Source of the DNA: Cymbomonas tetramitiformis
Lineage: Eukaryota; Chlorophyta; Pyramimonadophyceae; Pyramimonadales; Pyramimonadaceae
Direction of reading: 5' to 3'
Assembly (NCBI GenBank): GCA_001247695.2
Contig: LGRX02034727.1
Location: 52,817 to 116,816 of the forward strand
Length of the DNA stretch: 64,000 nt
Numbering within the stretch: the stretch's first letter is position 1; each line of letters begins with the position of its first letter. A program made the translations under genes and the position numbers. Of this stretch, positions 19,695 through 30,422 are shown one piece after another. The notes beneath the pieces were generated by a model. That model was not told the origin of the DNA. It made no database searches and worked only from the letters and a program-made list of their open reading frames with translations.

Positions 19695-20720
19695 CAGATT
19701 TTAAAGCTTGCGCAAAGAGGTTTGTAACGCTCTTTAGACTTTGCGGTGTCGCAAAGTTTGCTTAAGCAATCCAGAGTTGGTGGTTCATGTTTGCGAAAAG
19801 ATTTTCGAAGCAAAGATCTTTGCGCAAAGACTTTCTCAAACATCTTTAGCAAGCAGAATATTTAAAAGCTTGCGCAAAGATAACTGTAAAGCTCTTTAGA
19901 CTTTGCGGTGTCGCAAAGTTCAATACTTTAAAAGCAAATAAGAGTTGGTGGATGCTTGAAGCGCAAAGATCTTTAAAGCAAAGATCTTTGCGTAAAGACA
20001 TTCTCAAACATCTTCACCAAGCAGATTTAAAAGCTTGCGCAAAGATATTATTAAAGGTAAAGCTCTTTTTGACTTTGCGGTGTCGTATAGTTTGCTTAAG
20101 CAATTGAGAGTTGGTGGACGCAACTTGCGCAAAGACATCCTTAAACATATTTAACAAGCAGAACTAAAAGCTTGTGGAAAGATGTTGGTATTAAAGCTCA
20201 TTAGACTTTGTCGCAAAGTTTGCTTAGGCAATTGAGAGTTGGTGGAAGCATGCGAAAAGATCTTTGAAGCAAAGATCTTTGCGCAAAGACTTTCTCAAAC
20301 ATCTTTAGCAAGCAGAATATTTAACATGCGCAAAGATCTTTGCGCAAAGACTTTCTCAAACATCTTTAGCAAGCAGAATATTTAACTTGCGCAAAGGTGT
20401 CTGTGAAGAGTTTCTTTAGACTTTGCGGTGTCGCAAAGTTCAATACTTTAAAAGCAAATAAAAGTAAGTGGATCGAAGCTTGCGCAAAGATCTTTAAAGC
20501 AAAGATCTTTGCGTAAAGACATTCTCAAACATCTCCACTAAGCAGATTTAGAAGCTTGCGCAAAGATAATTGTAAAGCTCTTTTTGACTTCAAATGCGGT
20601 GTCGTATAGTTTGCTTAAGCAATTGAGAGTTGGTGGATGCTTGCGCAAAGACTTTCTTAAACATATTTAACACTGAGATCTTTAACCTTTTAAACCTCTT
20701 GCAGTTTTCCTTAGGACACT
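19695..20720. repeat. Degenerate array of CTTGCGCAAAGA / GCAAAGATCTTTGC units
   Basis: About six irregular units of 100-190 bases, each with AAGCTTGCGCAAAGAT, CTCTTTAGACTTTGCGGTGTCG, and GAGAGTTGGTGGA or variants. The words are short palindromes, so the array can fold. No ORF of note. Confidence 0.8.
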
Positions 20721-20764
20721 TCTTCAAGAACTGTCCTGAAACAGATGTAAAAAGAGATGAGTTT

Positions 20765-21210
20765 AGAAAAGCGTTCATCGATGAACGCTTTTTAAAAAAC
20801 ACTGCTAAAGAAACAAGTGTTTTGACCGGTTTAAAGAAAAGTGTTCATCGATGAACGCTTTCTTTATTTTGTTGCTGAAGCTTGAGTATTTTAAACTGTT
20901 TTTAAGAAAAGCGTTCATCGATGAGCGCTTTCCTTGCTTTCCCTATTTTTTTCCTGACAAAAAAGCTGAATCACACAGAAATATCGCAGCTTTTGCAACT
21001 CCAAAGCGCAAAGTTTTAAGAAAAATACAAGGAAAACTAAGAAAAGCGCTCATCGATGAACGCTTTTCTTAAAAACAGTTTAAAAAACTCAAGCTTCAGC
21101 AACAAAATAAAGAAAGCGTTCATCGATGAACACTTTTCTTTAAACCGGTCAAAACACTTGTTTCTTTAGCAGTGTTTTTTAAAAAGCGTTCATCGATGAA
21201 CGCTTTTCTA
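20765..21210. repeat. Large palindrome of MULE-2, same as in MULE-1
   Basis: Near-identical to 11535-11965, with about six GCGTTCATCGATGAACGC-type sites (near 20770, 20843, 20910, 21047, 21118 and 21187). It is preserved although the surrounding genes are gone. Confidence 0.9.
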
Positions 21211-21424
21211 ACCTTGTCTCTTTTCTACCTTTTTCAGCGCAATTTTTTGGAGGCATGTTTGCTTGTTTCTTTTGACTTTAAATCTTTGCGCTTTTACCAC
21301 ACTTTTTCTAGGGCCGTGAACAGGCACTCTCAACTTCGAAGCGGCTTCTCCGGAGCTTCAACAGTTCTTCTTTTCACGATTATATATATACATGCAACCT
21401 TATATATATATATATTTATATATT

Positions 21425-22012
21425 TTAAATCCCTCTCCTCTCCCCCTTTATCCCAGCTCCCCGCGGGCCTTCAGCCCGCAATTTTCCTACCTTCCCCCTT
21501 TCTCCCGGCTCCCCGTGGGCCTTCGGCCCACCGAATCTTCCCCCTCCCTCACCCTTTTTCCCAGCTCCCCAAGGGCCTTCGGCCCGCAATTTTCCCTCTC
21601 CCTTCCACCTTTTCCCCGGCTCCCCGCGAGGCTTAGGCCCGCAATTTTCCCTCTCCCCCGGTCCCCCTTTTTCCCAGCTCCCCGCGGGCCTTCGGCCCGC
21701 AATTTATTCCCTCCTCCCCCTTTCCCAGCTCCCCAATGGCCTTCGGCCCGCAATTTTCCTCTCCTCCCCCCTTCCTGCTCCCACGGGCCTTCGGCCCACC
21801 AAATTTCCCTCCCTCACCCTTTATCCCTCTCCCCGCCTTCGGCCCGCAATTTTCCCTCCCCCCCCGTTCCCGGCTCCCCACGGGCCTTCGGGCCGCAATT
21901 TCCCTCCCTTCCCCCTTTCTCCCGGCTCCCCACGGGCCTTCGGCCCACCGAATTTTCCTCCTCCCTCACCCTTTATCCCAACTCCCCACGGGCCTTCGGC
22001 CCACCGTCTGTC
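21425..22012. repeat. Minisatellite with CTTCGGCCCGCAATTTTCC
   Basis: About ten units of 55-70 bases made of C/T-rich sequence, GCTCCCCRCGGGCCTTCGGCCC and CAATTTTCC. It produces long proline-rich frames on the plus strand and glycine-rich frames on the minus strand; these are repeat artefacts. Confidence 0.85.
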
Positions 22013-22533
22013 AGCGTCTGCAAAAATAGAGACAAAGCCAACCAAAGAAATTTCTGAAAGTGGTAAAAAAATTAAGTTTTTTTTAACCAAAATTCCGAAA
22101 ATTTTCGAAACCCCCAAAAGGCATGAAATTCATAAAAAAACATAAAAAAATCGTTGGGGTTCATGGATGAACCCCAAAAAATACATTTCATGAAATCAGG
22201 CGTAAAAGGTATAATTTTGCTATCGATTCTCGGAAATCTTTTTGAAGCTCAAATATGCGGCAAATATTGTACAAGTTTAATTTAAAATTTATGTTGTCCT
22301 AGTACAAAAATCCCCAAAAATCTTCCTTAATTCAGGCTGAAAAAGATGATTTTTTTGGTAAAATTTAGGAATATTTCTTAAACCCTAAAACTGCCGGAAA
22401 ATCAAATAAAATTACATTGAACTCGGGAAAATCTTAAACCCTAGATTCGGTAAAATTTTCTATTTTTTTAGGGCCTCCCATTGTAAAACTCCCCAACTCC
22501 CAAAACTCCCAAACTCCCCAAATGTGTAGAATG

Positions 22534-22542
22534 CCCACGCAG
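22534..22542. repeat. 9-base target duplication of MULE-2, right copy
   Basis: CCCACGCAG, identical to 18090-18098. hAT transposase coding sequence resumes immediately. Confidence 0.93.
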
Positions 22543-23269
22543 CTTTTTGAAGACCTTTCCCACACCCGGACTTTCCAGATACTTCACGACGGCCAAGGCG
22601 ATGATGTGACAGTTGCACTCGTGGCCGTCAAACGACTTCCAGCCACATACGATGTTGCTGGCGGAATCGGAAGTGGTGGCGTGGATGAAGTCAACGACAG
22701 TATCGACGGGGCTCTCGCCCTCGATGAAGGCGCCGAGACCCATAAGGGCACAAGCACGTTTTGTAGCCAAAAGCAGCTCGTCAGCAGTGTGCCGTACGTC
22801 ACTGAAGGGGACGGCGCCGAGGAGCTTCTCCTTGTACTCGCCGTCAGCAGTCAACCAGTAAATGAGAATACCGAAAATAGCGACGCCGCCTTCAGACCAA
22901 ATATCGCCAGCAATGCTCGGTAGGATACCCTCGGCAAGCAGCTCCTTGACAGCCCATGTCACCAGTCCCCGCCCTTCCACGGACAGACCCAAGACGTGCT
23001 GCGTGACCAACAAGGGTGACACCGGACGAAGAGCCTGTCTTGCGACGCTTGATTCCAGCCCCGCGCTTCCCCATGTTTCTGAGTTTTGTGGTTGGGATCG
23101 GCTTTAGATGTTTTATTCTGGCTTTGTTGTGATGCCCGATGGTCGAATCCATCTTGGGATCACCTATAAACGCACATGATTGGGCGTTACTGACTTGTGG
23201 CATTCCAAGATCAATTCGACCGAGTCATGGGATCCATGACGCATGAGCGTCGTCCCTTGCCCTGGTCAA

Positions 23270-23560
23270 ACTATCGATATTTTCGATATCTGCCCGATTT
23301 CGCGATATCGGGGTTCAGCGACGGCGCATATCGATAACACGCGAAAAAACTGATATCGATAAATCGATACAAAAAAACTCAAAACACTATCGATTGATAT
23401 GAGTAAGTACCCAAACTCCTATCGATCGATATGAGTAAGTACCCGATATGATATCGATGAGTAACGATATTTTTCGATATCGCTAGAAACACTATCGATG
23501 AGTAACGATATTTTCGATATATCGATATATCGGGATATCGAACTATCGATACCGTCCCTT
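23270..23560. repeat. ATCGAT-rich palindromic block, right copy
   Basis: Inverted partner of 4640-4900, with repeated ATCGATCGATATGAGTAA. Confidence 0.75.
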
Positions 23561-23935
23561 GAAATTCAGCCGGTAGATATCAACATCCGACCATAATGAA
23601 CATATCTAACGGTTGAATGTGCGAAATAATGTTTTTGGTATGCGAGGACTAGCGAAAAACTGTTCGGAATCGATGTTTGTTGTGATTTGTTGCAAAACAA
23701 AACATCATTTCGCGAATTCAACCGGTAGATATCAACATCTAAGCACAATGAACATATCTAACGGTTGAATTTGTAAAATCGTGTTTTTGTATGCGCTGAC
23801 TAGCGAAAAACTGTTCGTGATCGATAAGTTTTGTTGTTTGATGCTTAGAAAAACATTATTTCGCAAATCCAACCGGTAGATATATTCATTGTGGTCAGAT
23901 GTTGATATCTAACGGTCGAATTTGCATAATACTGT
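23560..23935. repeat. ~125-base tandem repeat in the right arm of the hAT
   Basis: Three units built on AACCGGTAGATATCAACATC, AACATATCTAACGGTTGAAT and GACTAGCGAAAAACTGTTCG. Confidence 0.75.
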
Positions 23936-23994
23936 TCACATGCAATATTATCAATGTAAGATGTAATGCCCTCCAGGCATCAAGGTATGTTAAA

Positions 23995-24185
23995 ATGAAA
24001 TGTCTACACCCAATCTATATTAAAATGAAATGTCTACACCCAATCTAGATTAAAATGAAGTGCCTACACCAATCTGGATTAAATGAAATGTCTACACCCA
24101 GTGCCTACACCCAATCTGGATTAAAATGAAGTGCCTACACCCAATCTGGATTATAATGAAATGTCTACACCCAATCTAGACTTAT
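23995..24185. repeat. Sub-terminal 31-base repeats, right end of the hAT
   Basis: About six inverted copies of the left-end unit, each with CTACACCCAATCTAGATTA or a near variant. Confidence 0.85.
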
Positions 24186-24219
24186 CCCTTATTATTATTA
24201 TTATTATTATTATTATTAG

Positions 24220-26345
24220 AACTGTTGTATAATTTCGAACCAATAATCTGGCCGCGATGCAGGGAATCAAAACATTATTTTAAAGATACCGAAAATACGA
24301 TCTGGTCATAGAAATTGCGTCCCATCCTAATCATGCGACGTGGCAGTCACAGTGACACAGTCGGTGGCTTGTCGCCTCATCGCTCATCCTCATGTCGCCA
24401 TCTGAGACCGTCAGCGTCAATGCGTATTGGGAAAGCGAAACGCGAACGGGGAATTGCTTTCGTCAGCGGTCAGGTGGGGAATCTAATAATTGCCATTTAT
24501 TAAATATGTGCTTTTAACTTACGTAAGGCGGAACGCTTTCTCTCGCGCTGCCCCTGTCCAGCGAAGTAAAGATCTCTGAGATGGTATATCAATCTAAGTA
24601 ACCTTCTGCGATAAAATATTATCGCATATTCCTACTTAATAAATGGGTACTCGTTTCGTGAAGAATGATAGACTATATCGCACCTACTGCGGGTTTCAAC
24701 ATCCTGAAATTCTGCCCGCTATACCCAAATGAACGAGCCAGCCGATAGCAAGATGTGGGGCTTACCGTTCAGTCGGCGCAATTTATTTAGGGAAGATAAC
24801 ACGTATGACATACTATTTCTTACGCACCCATTACCCCCCTCCCCCTCACAAGAACCACCCCGCATCCTAGATTCGAACGGATCTTGCTCGCGCGAAAAAT
24901 ATGTTCTTCCTAACACATATTAGAAGAAATATGCAAACGGTTATGCTGTCTTCGGTATACGTTAGTATTCCGAACTTAACAGCCGCTGAACAGTGACTTA
25001 TGGTTAATGTCCACGGAGCTGCGGACGTTAAGCAGGTTAGCGTTTGCGTCTGTCTGTCTCTCGTTATCCTACTTGGCCCAAGACTTTTGTATAAATGCCA
25101 TTCCATACCAAATGCAGCTTACGCTACCCGAGATTTTTGGGCGTTCACTTTATTACTGTACCGCAGGATTGAAATATACATTATAATAATTTTATTTGAC
25201 GGTCAAGATGGAATAATTCATATAGCTTTAGACTGATAGACCGACAGAAACGGCATTTTCTTGCGCCACATCGATAGACATGTTGGACGTCTGATATTCA
25301 GGACCTCTACTCGCCAATAGTACGAATGGGATATGGCGTACGGAAGGAATATTTTGCTTCAGGTGCCTCATACTTAATATTTGGAGCTTTTAGACCAATT
25401 TCAGCAGTGTAGGCACGAGGGTGTAGGCCGTTGCGATGATAATATACAGAATATCCTCTGAACATGTCGTTCCGTACGATTAATGTATAAATCCTCCTCA
25501 AAACATGTGATTAATGTATAAACCCTGTCCAAAACCTAATATTCATCACAAATACGCCATGTGGAAGGCGTCCGTGTACGTGGATCCTACACCGCTGCCG
25601 CGCACCAAATTAAAACGCCCTTGCACACCATGCTGGCATGAATCGTACACCCGACATCATGTTTTTCCCTTTTGTTTTCCCTTTGAAAGCGGTGAAAGCG
25701 AAGTTAAAACCCCCTCAAAAGTGAGGTTTTTGGAGAACGATATAAAGTGGGGCGGTGCGACCGAGCACTATTTGAGAACTTTGTGAGCTTGGCCTTTGAA
25801 ATACCTTTAAAATGATACCCTATAACATTTATCGGAAGCACCGCCCGTTACTTTAAATCGTGATCTGGAACTTTGATATTCGGATTTAATCCCACTAAGT
25901 ATGTAAACCGAGAATGTGAAAGGGCTTTCACATCGTATACATGTCACATTCGAATCTGCCCGAGGGTAATCCGGTTGAGCAGGCCCGAGCTTGCAACCAA
26001 ACAAATCTCCAAATAATTTTGCTGATCGGTTTTCGGCTGACATTTATCGATTTGTCAGTTTTTCTTTTTAATTGCGACAGCATGTAGTGACTGTGGGATT
26101 ATTCGACATTTTAAGACGATTGCCTTAGCGTACATAGCACAATCTGCCGACATTTAAAATGGAAACACATTTAACATACCGTACCATTTTTTTCCAGTCA
26201 ATGTCATAATAAATATCGATATTACCGCAAGTCTTTTGGCAGACAGCTCCTGTCAATACTTGGAAGATACATGTGTGCTAATGTGATAACTCGAACATAC
26301 CCATATTTGAATCAGCAAGAGCGTTATGTATGATAAGCCGACGCA
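24220..26345. other. AT-rich stretch with no convincing gene
   Basis: Open frames are short and lack recognisable motifs. Nothing with splice signals or repeats stood out, apart from the small motif near 25915-25960 that resembles 3520-3560. Confidence 0.4.
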
Positions 26346-27049
26346 TTGTAAGGAGGAAAAATAATTAATATAGAATAAGTTTTCTTAATCTTAGAATAAC
26401 CCGTTTCATCGTTAATTTAGAATAAGTTTTCTTGATGTCATCCGGCTATGACCGGTGGTCCTTTTCACGACTCGTGTTCAAATAATGTGCACACAGGTCA
26501 AACGCTCTCGTTCCCGCTGGTGCCATCATGAGGAAGCCTCCAAAAAGCTTTAAGAAGGTTTGTCTCGCTTGTGATAATGGTGGGCGCCGTTGTAATAGAC
26601 ACTCACGGCGTGTCCTGCTTGAAAAAAAGGCCCCTGTACTTCTTCTAGATTCTAAACCCTTTGACTTGCCTTTTACCGCTGCACGCGACCGGCAAGCATC
26701 TTTGAAACTTCCGAGTTTCAAAGATGCGTTTTGTATTTTGGGTGCACCCTAATTTTACAAAACGGCCGAGCGCTTCCCGTTTGTGCGGGATATTCACATT
26801 TATTCCATGGAATATTTCATATGGATTAACACACATAAGCACGAAGGCATCGGCCACGCATCTTTGAAACTAACGAGTTTCAAAGATGCGTTTTTTGTCA
26901 TTTGGGTGCGCATACCCAAATAACAAATCAGCCGAGCGCTTCCCGTTGGCGTGGGGTATCCAACGCTTGAATGTTGAATATTCATTGTAATATGAGTTAG
27001 CAAGCGAGGTTGCAAAGGCATCGGGACAGAATCTACGAAACTGTCCTAT

Positions 27050-27600
27050 GCCTTTGCCTTTGGGTTTGGGTTCGAAGGTGACACCCAAACCCAAAGATGC
27101 CAAACAGCCGAGGGCTTCCCGTGCGTCCTAACGCACGAAACTTGGCACGAATACTACCATGGTACATATATTTAAGTTACCAGAAGCTCAAGGCTTCAAG
27201 TTACTTGTGCGCGAAACGCGCAATCTATTTCTAAGGCAGATGTTTTGGGTTTGGGTTCGAACGTGACACCCAAACCCAAAGATGCCAAACAGCCGAGGGC
27301 TTCCCGTGCGTCCTAACGCACGAAACTTGGCGCGAATACTACCATGGTACACATATTTAAGTTACCAGAAGCTCAAGGCTTCAAGTTACTTGTGCGCGAA
27401 ACGCGCAATCTATTTCTAAGGCAGATGTTTTGGGTTTGGGTTCGAACGTGACACCCAAACCCAAAGATGCCAAACAGCCGAGGGCTTCCCGTGCGTCCTA
27501 GAGCACGAAACTTGGCACGAATACTGCCAAGATACGTATATTTGAGTTACTTGAAGCTCAAGGCTTCAAGTTACTTACTTTTTGTCAAGCAGAACACGCC
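27050..27600. repeat. Tandem ~184-base units, each with several hairpins
   Basis: Three copies, each with TTTGGGTTTGGGTTCGAA...CACCCAAACCCAAA (12-base stem), CGTGCG...CGCACG, GAAGCTCAAGGCTTC and GCGCGAAACGCGC. Every unit folds into four stems. Confidence 0.85.
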
Positions 27601-27699
27601 GTGAGTGTCTATTGTGGCAAAGATGGCAAATAATAAAAGTCATTATGCGTAAAGAGTCGTTAATCACGGCCGTGACTTTTAGATTCACGGCCGTGAATC

Positions 27700-27760
27700 T
27701 TTCCGAATGGAACCAAAAACCGTTCGATTTTAATCGAACGGTTTTTGGTTCCATTCGGAC
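27700..27760. repeat. Perfect 27-base-arm hairpin
   Basis: CCGAATGGAACCAAAAACCG and its exact complement face each other with no real loop (centre near 27731). It is flanked on the left by two TTCACGGCCGTGA palindromes. Confidence 0.88.
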
Positions 27761-28015
27761 ATATGGACATCACGGCAAGACAACTCTTCAGTGTAATATT
27801 TCGCATGGCATGGGGATAGCTCAACAGGTACAGGTACAACGTCATGGATGCATGCACCGGTCATAGCCGGATGACATAAAGAAAACTTATTCTAAATTAA
27901 CGATAAAATGGGGTATTCTAAACTTATGAAAAAATATTCTAAATTAAATAGCCTACCTTGTAAGGATATCTCACATACACTATTCACAATCACAATTATT
28001 TCATACTTACAATTC

Positions 28016-28299
28016 AGATTTCGCGCCTTGTAAAAGGACCCGACTCCGGGATAGTAGCCACTGAGGAAGAAAGCGAGCTTGTCAGGACGGCGAGGATCAC
28101 TTCCTCAACTGCCCGTGCACTGTGCATAAAGAGTGTTGCGGACAAGCGTGCCATCGCCACATCACGCTCTGCCATTCGAGAAGGCCGTTTAACGGCTCCC
28201 GACAACCTACGTAGAGCCGTAACCTGCAAGCGAGCTAGAAGCTCGAGAGTTGCACAAATGCACAGCTGCATAGCTGCAGTGCTGCACAGTGCGCGGTAG
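28016..28299 (+). CDS. Possible plus-strand exon, unknown product
   Basis: A frame behind a candidate acceptor (CAATTCAG) is open for about 95 codons, rich in Arg, Ala and Ser (includes VATEEESELVRTARITSSTARA), and ends at TAG. The minus strand is also open here. There is no family match, and it lies directly right of a transposon. Confidence 0.25.
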
Positions 28300-30420
28300 A
28301 GAGACATTGATACATACTTAGCTTATAGATCATTATGAGCTGCAGTCCTTAACTATGTCTGCTTAACAGTATAAAACATAAAATGTACTCCGTTTGATAT
28401 GCTTAACAGTGTGGAAACAGGCTTATCAGTGTGAACATACAAATCGGTTTAAACCCAAGGGGGTTATTTTTGGTTTAAACCCAGGGTTAAACCTAGGGGG
28501 GGTTGAAGTTTAGCACAACCCAGAGCTCGGTCACCGCAGCGGTCACTGTCACGTGCTCGGTCACCACGGCTACTGTCACAAGTTGCACAACGCGGCTTCT
28601 GTACCACGAGAAGCAAGCGTTTGTGACACTCACTCCAGATATGGTTTTTAAAGTCGGCTTTGTTGGTTCCAATCCCAAGGTATCGGCTCGCACAAGATTT
28701 TCAACGTTCTTTGCGGCCTCGCGTCCATCCATGCATCGAAGTCAGCCTCATACAAAAAGTCGCTTACCCATCTTCTCGGATCCTTTTAGTAGTCGCGTGC
28801 AGCGACCAGACTGTAGTACTGAGATCGACGTCGCATCTTTGCAGGGGAGTGTTGACATCTGCGAATTTGATAAGGTTGATAGGACGACTGATGCCTTTCT
28901 TATTCACCTTCTCATGTATCACGCACTTGTTCTATCACATGTACGAACCTTTCTTCTATTGCGAGTTTTAAGACGATATATGGGCGGAGAACGGTCGGGA
29001 CTGGGTTCACTACCGAGCAGGGTGCACCCCGCGCTTGACACCGAAGTTCGGAAGGGAGGTTTGCTGACGCTTGTCCAGTGACCTGAGCTGCTTGGCCATC
29101 TACTCCCCTCGCGTAGCCTAGCCACATCGGCATATATTGAAGGATTCATTTTTCAAATGATGCAAAGCTGTGCTGTGCCGGTTGAGCCATACTTAGCTGC
29201 CACGCAGTGCAGTTAAGATGCCTTTCTTAATTTTTAGGCTTTGTTTGTTTGTACATGCAGCTATTGCCGATGCTCGACATAAATTAATATATACTTTTCG
29301 GAGAATCCTGGTGCAGAAGAGCTCTTATACCGTGTCACCCGGAAATCATAACAATTTTGCGAGTGCATAAAAAGCCTCTGCCACCCACCCAATGCAAAAC
29401 CCCCCTGGATTTCAAACTCAGATGTCAGTAAATTTTACTTATAATGCTTTTTTTATATCGGTGCAAGTCATACTGTTTACCACACGGATCACTATTTTCA
29501 AAGCACATCAAGCTCTGCTGCTGGGTGTGCATGTGCATACCTACCTGATGAGACACTAACTACATGAGGCAATGATTCTGATTCGTCGTGGGTCACTTAA
29601 TTACGATTGTTATGTTTAAGCAGGGCATCAAGATTTTGATACACATCACAAGTATATAGAAGGGGGTGTTTGTAAATATATAATATATTTAAGGTACATA
29701 TCGCCAACCATACTAACATATGCCTAACCATATCAATAATGTAAATATTCATTGAAGTACATATCGCCAGCCGCCTTTCAGGAATATGCGAGAATATGCT
29801 GGGAATGCACACACAGGCCAGTGCGGTACACATACTGCAATCGACAATCAGCAGTTACACTCTATCTTTGGTCAAATTCAAATTGTTCTTATATATGCAA
29901 GCTTGATGGCGTTTGCTTGAAAAACACCGGATACCAGAAATCATTATTGTGGAATTGATTGGATATACGATGCCGATCACTTTGTATGCCGTTTGGAGGA
30001 GTTGTATCAATTCGCTAAGTGTTCAGTGCAATTCATCTGAATGCCAGTATTTCGGAGTCTCCCCGAGTCTGTTGTGGCAGCTTTGCAGGCGGGGAGAGAC
30101 AGTATGATAGGGGGCACCGGTTAATGATTATTTTGTTTCCAATATCCCATCCCCTTTTCCTTTGTTTGCCAGTTGGGAAATCGCTTGCCAAAATATGGCT
30201 TTACCATCATCCGATGGATGTTTTATGATCGTTCATAAAATTCCCCATTAAACACCTCATCGTGTGCACTGGGACGGGGAATGCATTTACCTATACAGGC
30301 TATTGACCTGCCAAAGTCTTCATAGCAGAGCATATTAAACACGTGCACAACCCCACACAATACCTCAGAGTCTTCCCTTCATATGCTGAAGATAACATTT
30401 GCTCGGAAGTTCAAGCAGCG
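28300..30420. other. Stretch without a recognised gene
   Basis: The best frame is 28503-29081 (plus), Ser/Thr/Val-rich and of unknown nature. I searched the minus strand for the missing C-terminal CRY-DASH exons (motifs such as DANMREL or GRQNVAS) and saw none. Confidence 0.4.
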
Positions 30421-30422
30421 TC

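Larger units (their letters stand above)
18099..22533. mobile_element. MULE-2: gene-less relative of MULE-1
   Basis: 4,435 bases with the same tips as MULE-1, inverted repeats of about 460-500 bases (18099-18560; 22030-22533) and a 9-base duplication. It has no transposase or methyltransferase exons. It keeps the large palindrome (20765-21210) and a short piece of the methyltransferase leader (21245-21300). The remainder is tandem arrays plus one piggyBac-type MITE. In its inverted repeats the TTCATCGATGAA core has changed to TTCATCCATGAA (left) and TTCATGGATGAA (right). Confidence 0.9.
4952..23107 (-). pseudogene. hAT transposase, interrupted by two MULE insertions
   Basis: The exons read on the minus strand as 23107-22534, 18089-17931, 17839-17773, 5876-5609 and 5525-4952. 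The breaks at 22534/18089 and 17773/5876 are the MULE insertions; the other two are GT-AG introns of 91 and 83 bases. All junctions keep one frame, giving roughly 545 residues.

The N-terminal part has the RNase H-like core of hAT transposases: a GDIWSE segment (first catalytic Asp), then TTSDSASN (second Asp), then a HECNCHIIALAV segment. The C-terminal exon has the hAT dimerisation signature (LASPASTGGVERIFSACG) near the stop. The 5' end is unresolved: the frame opens after a stop with an AG acceptor and has no ATG, so a first exon should lie upstream. A competing ATG frame at 23074 is offset by one base. Confidence 0.88.
4343..24190. mobile_element. hAT transposon containing two nested MULEs
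   Basis: The left tip TAGGGATAAGTCTAGATTGGG and the inverted right tip (complement of CCCAATCTAGACTTATCCCTT) form matching terminal inverted repeats. Inside each end lie seven or so copies of a 31-base unit carrying TCTAGATTGGGTGTAG (4350-4555; inverted at 23995-24185). Next come ATCGAT-rich segments that are also inverted relative to each other. The element spans 19.85 kb. Subtracting the two nested insertions leaves about 3.5 kb, a usual size for an autonomous hAT element. It contains a hAT transposase gene on the minus strand. Confidence 0.88.
26355..27957. mobile_element. Non-autonomous element made of hairpin arrays, 9-base duplication
   Basis: TTGTAAGGA occurs at 26346-26354 and 27958-27966. 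The ends are imperfect inverted repeats of about 100 bases: GGAAAAATAATTAATATAGA against GGTAGGCTATTTAATTTAGA, then a close match through TCGTTAATTTAGAATAAGT to ATGTCATCCGGCTATGACCGG. A second inverted pair lies further in (26594-26625 and 27577-27610). The interior is a chain of hairpins, including three ~184-base tandem units. No transposase is encoded. The 9-base duplication suggests Mutator-type mobilisation. Confidence 0.82.

Noticed and set aside
21172..22117. Proline-rich and glycine-rich frames of up to 221 codons
   Set aside because: Translation of a C/T-rich minisatellite; all frames are open because of the repeat.
23022..23203. ATG frame MGKRGAGIKRRK as the hAT transposase start
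   Set aside because: It is offset by one base from the conserved transposase frame. It could be a first exon or a shifted start, but I could not show a splice that links it.
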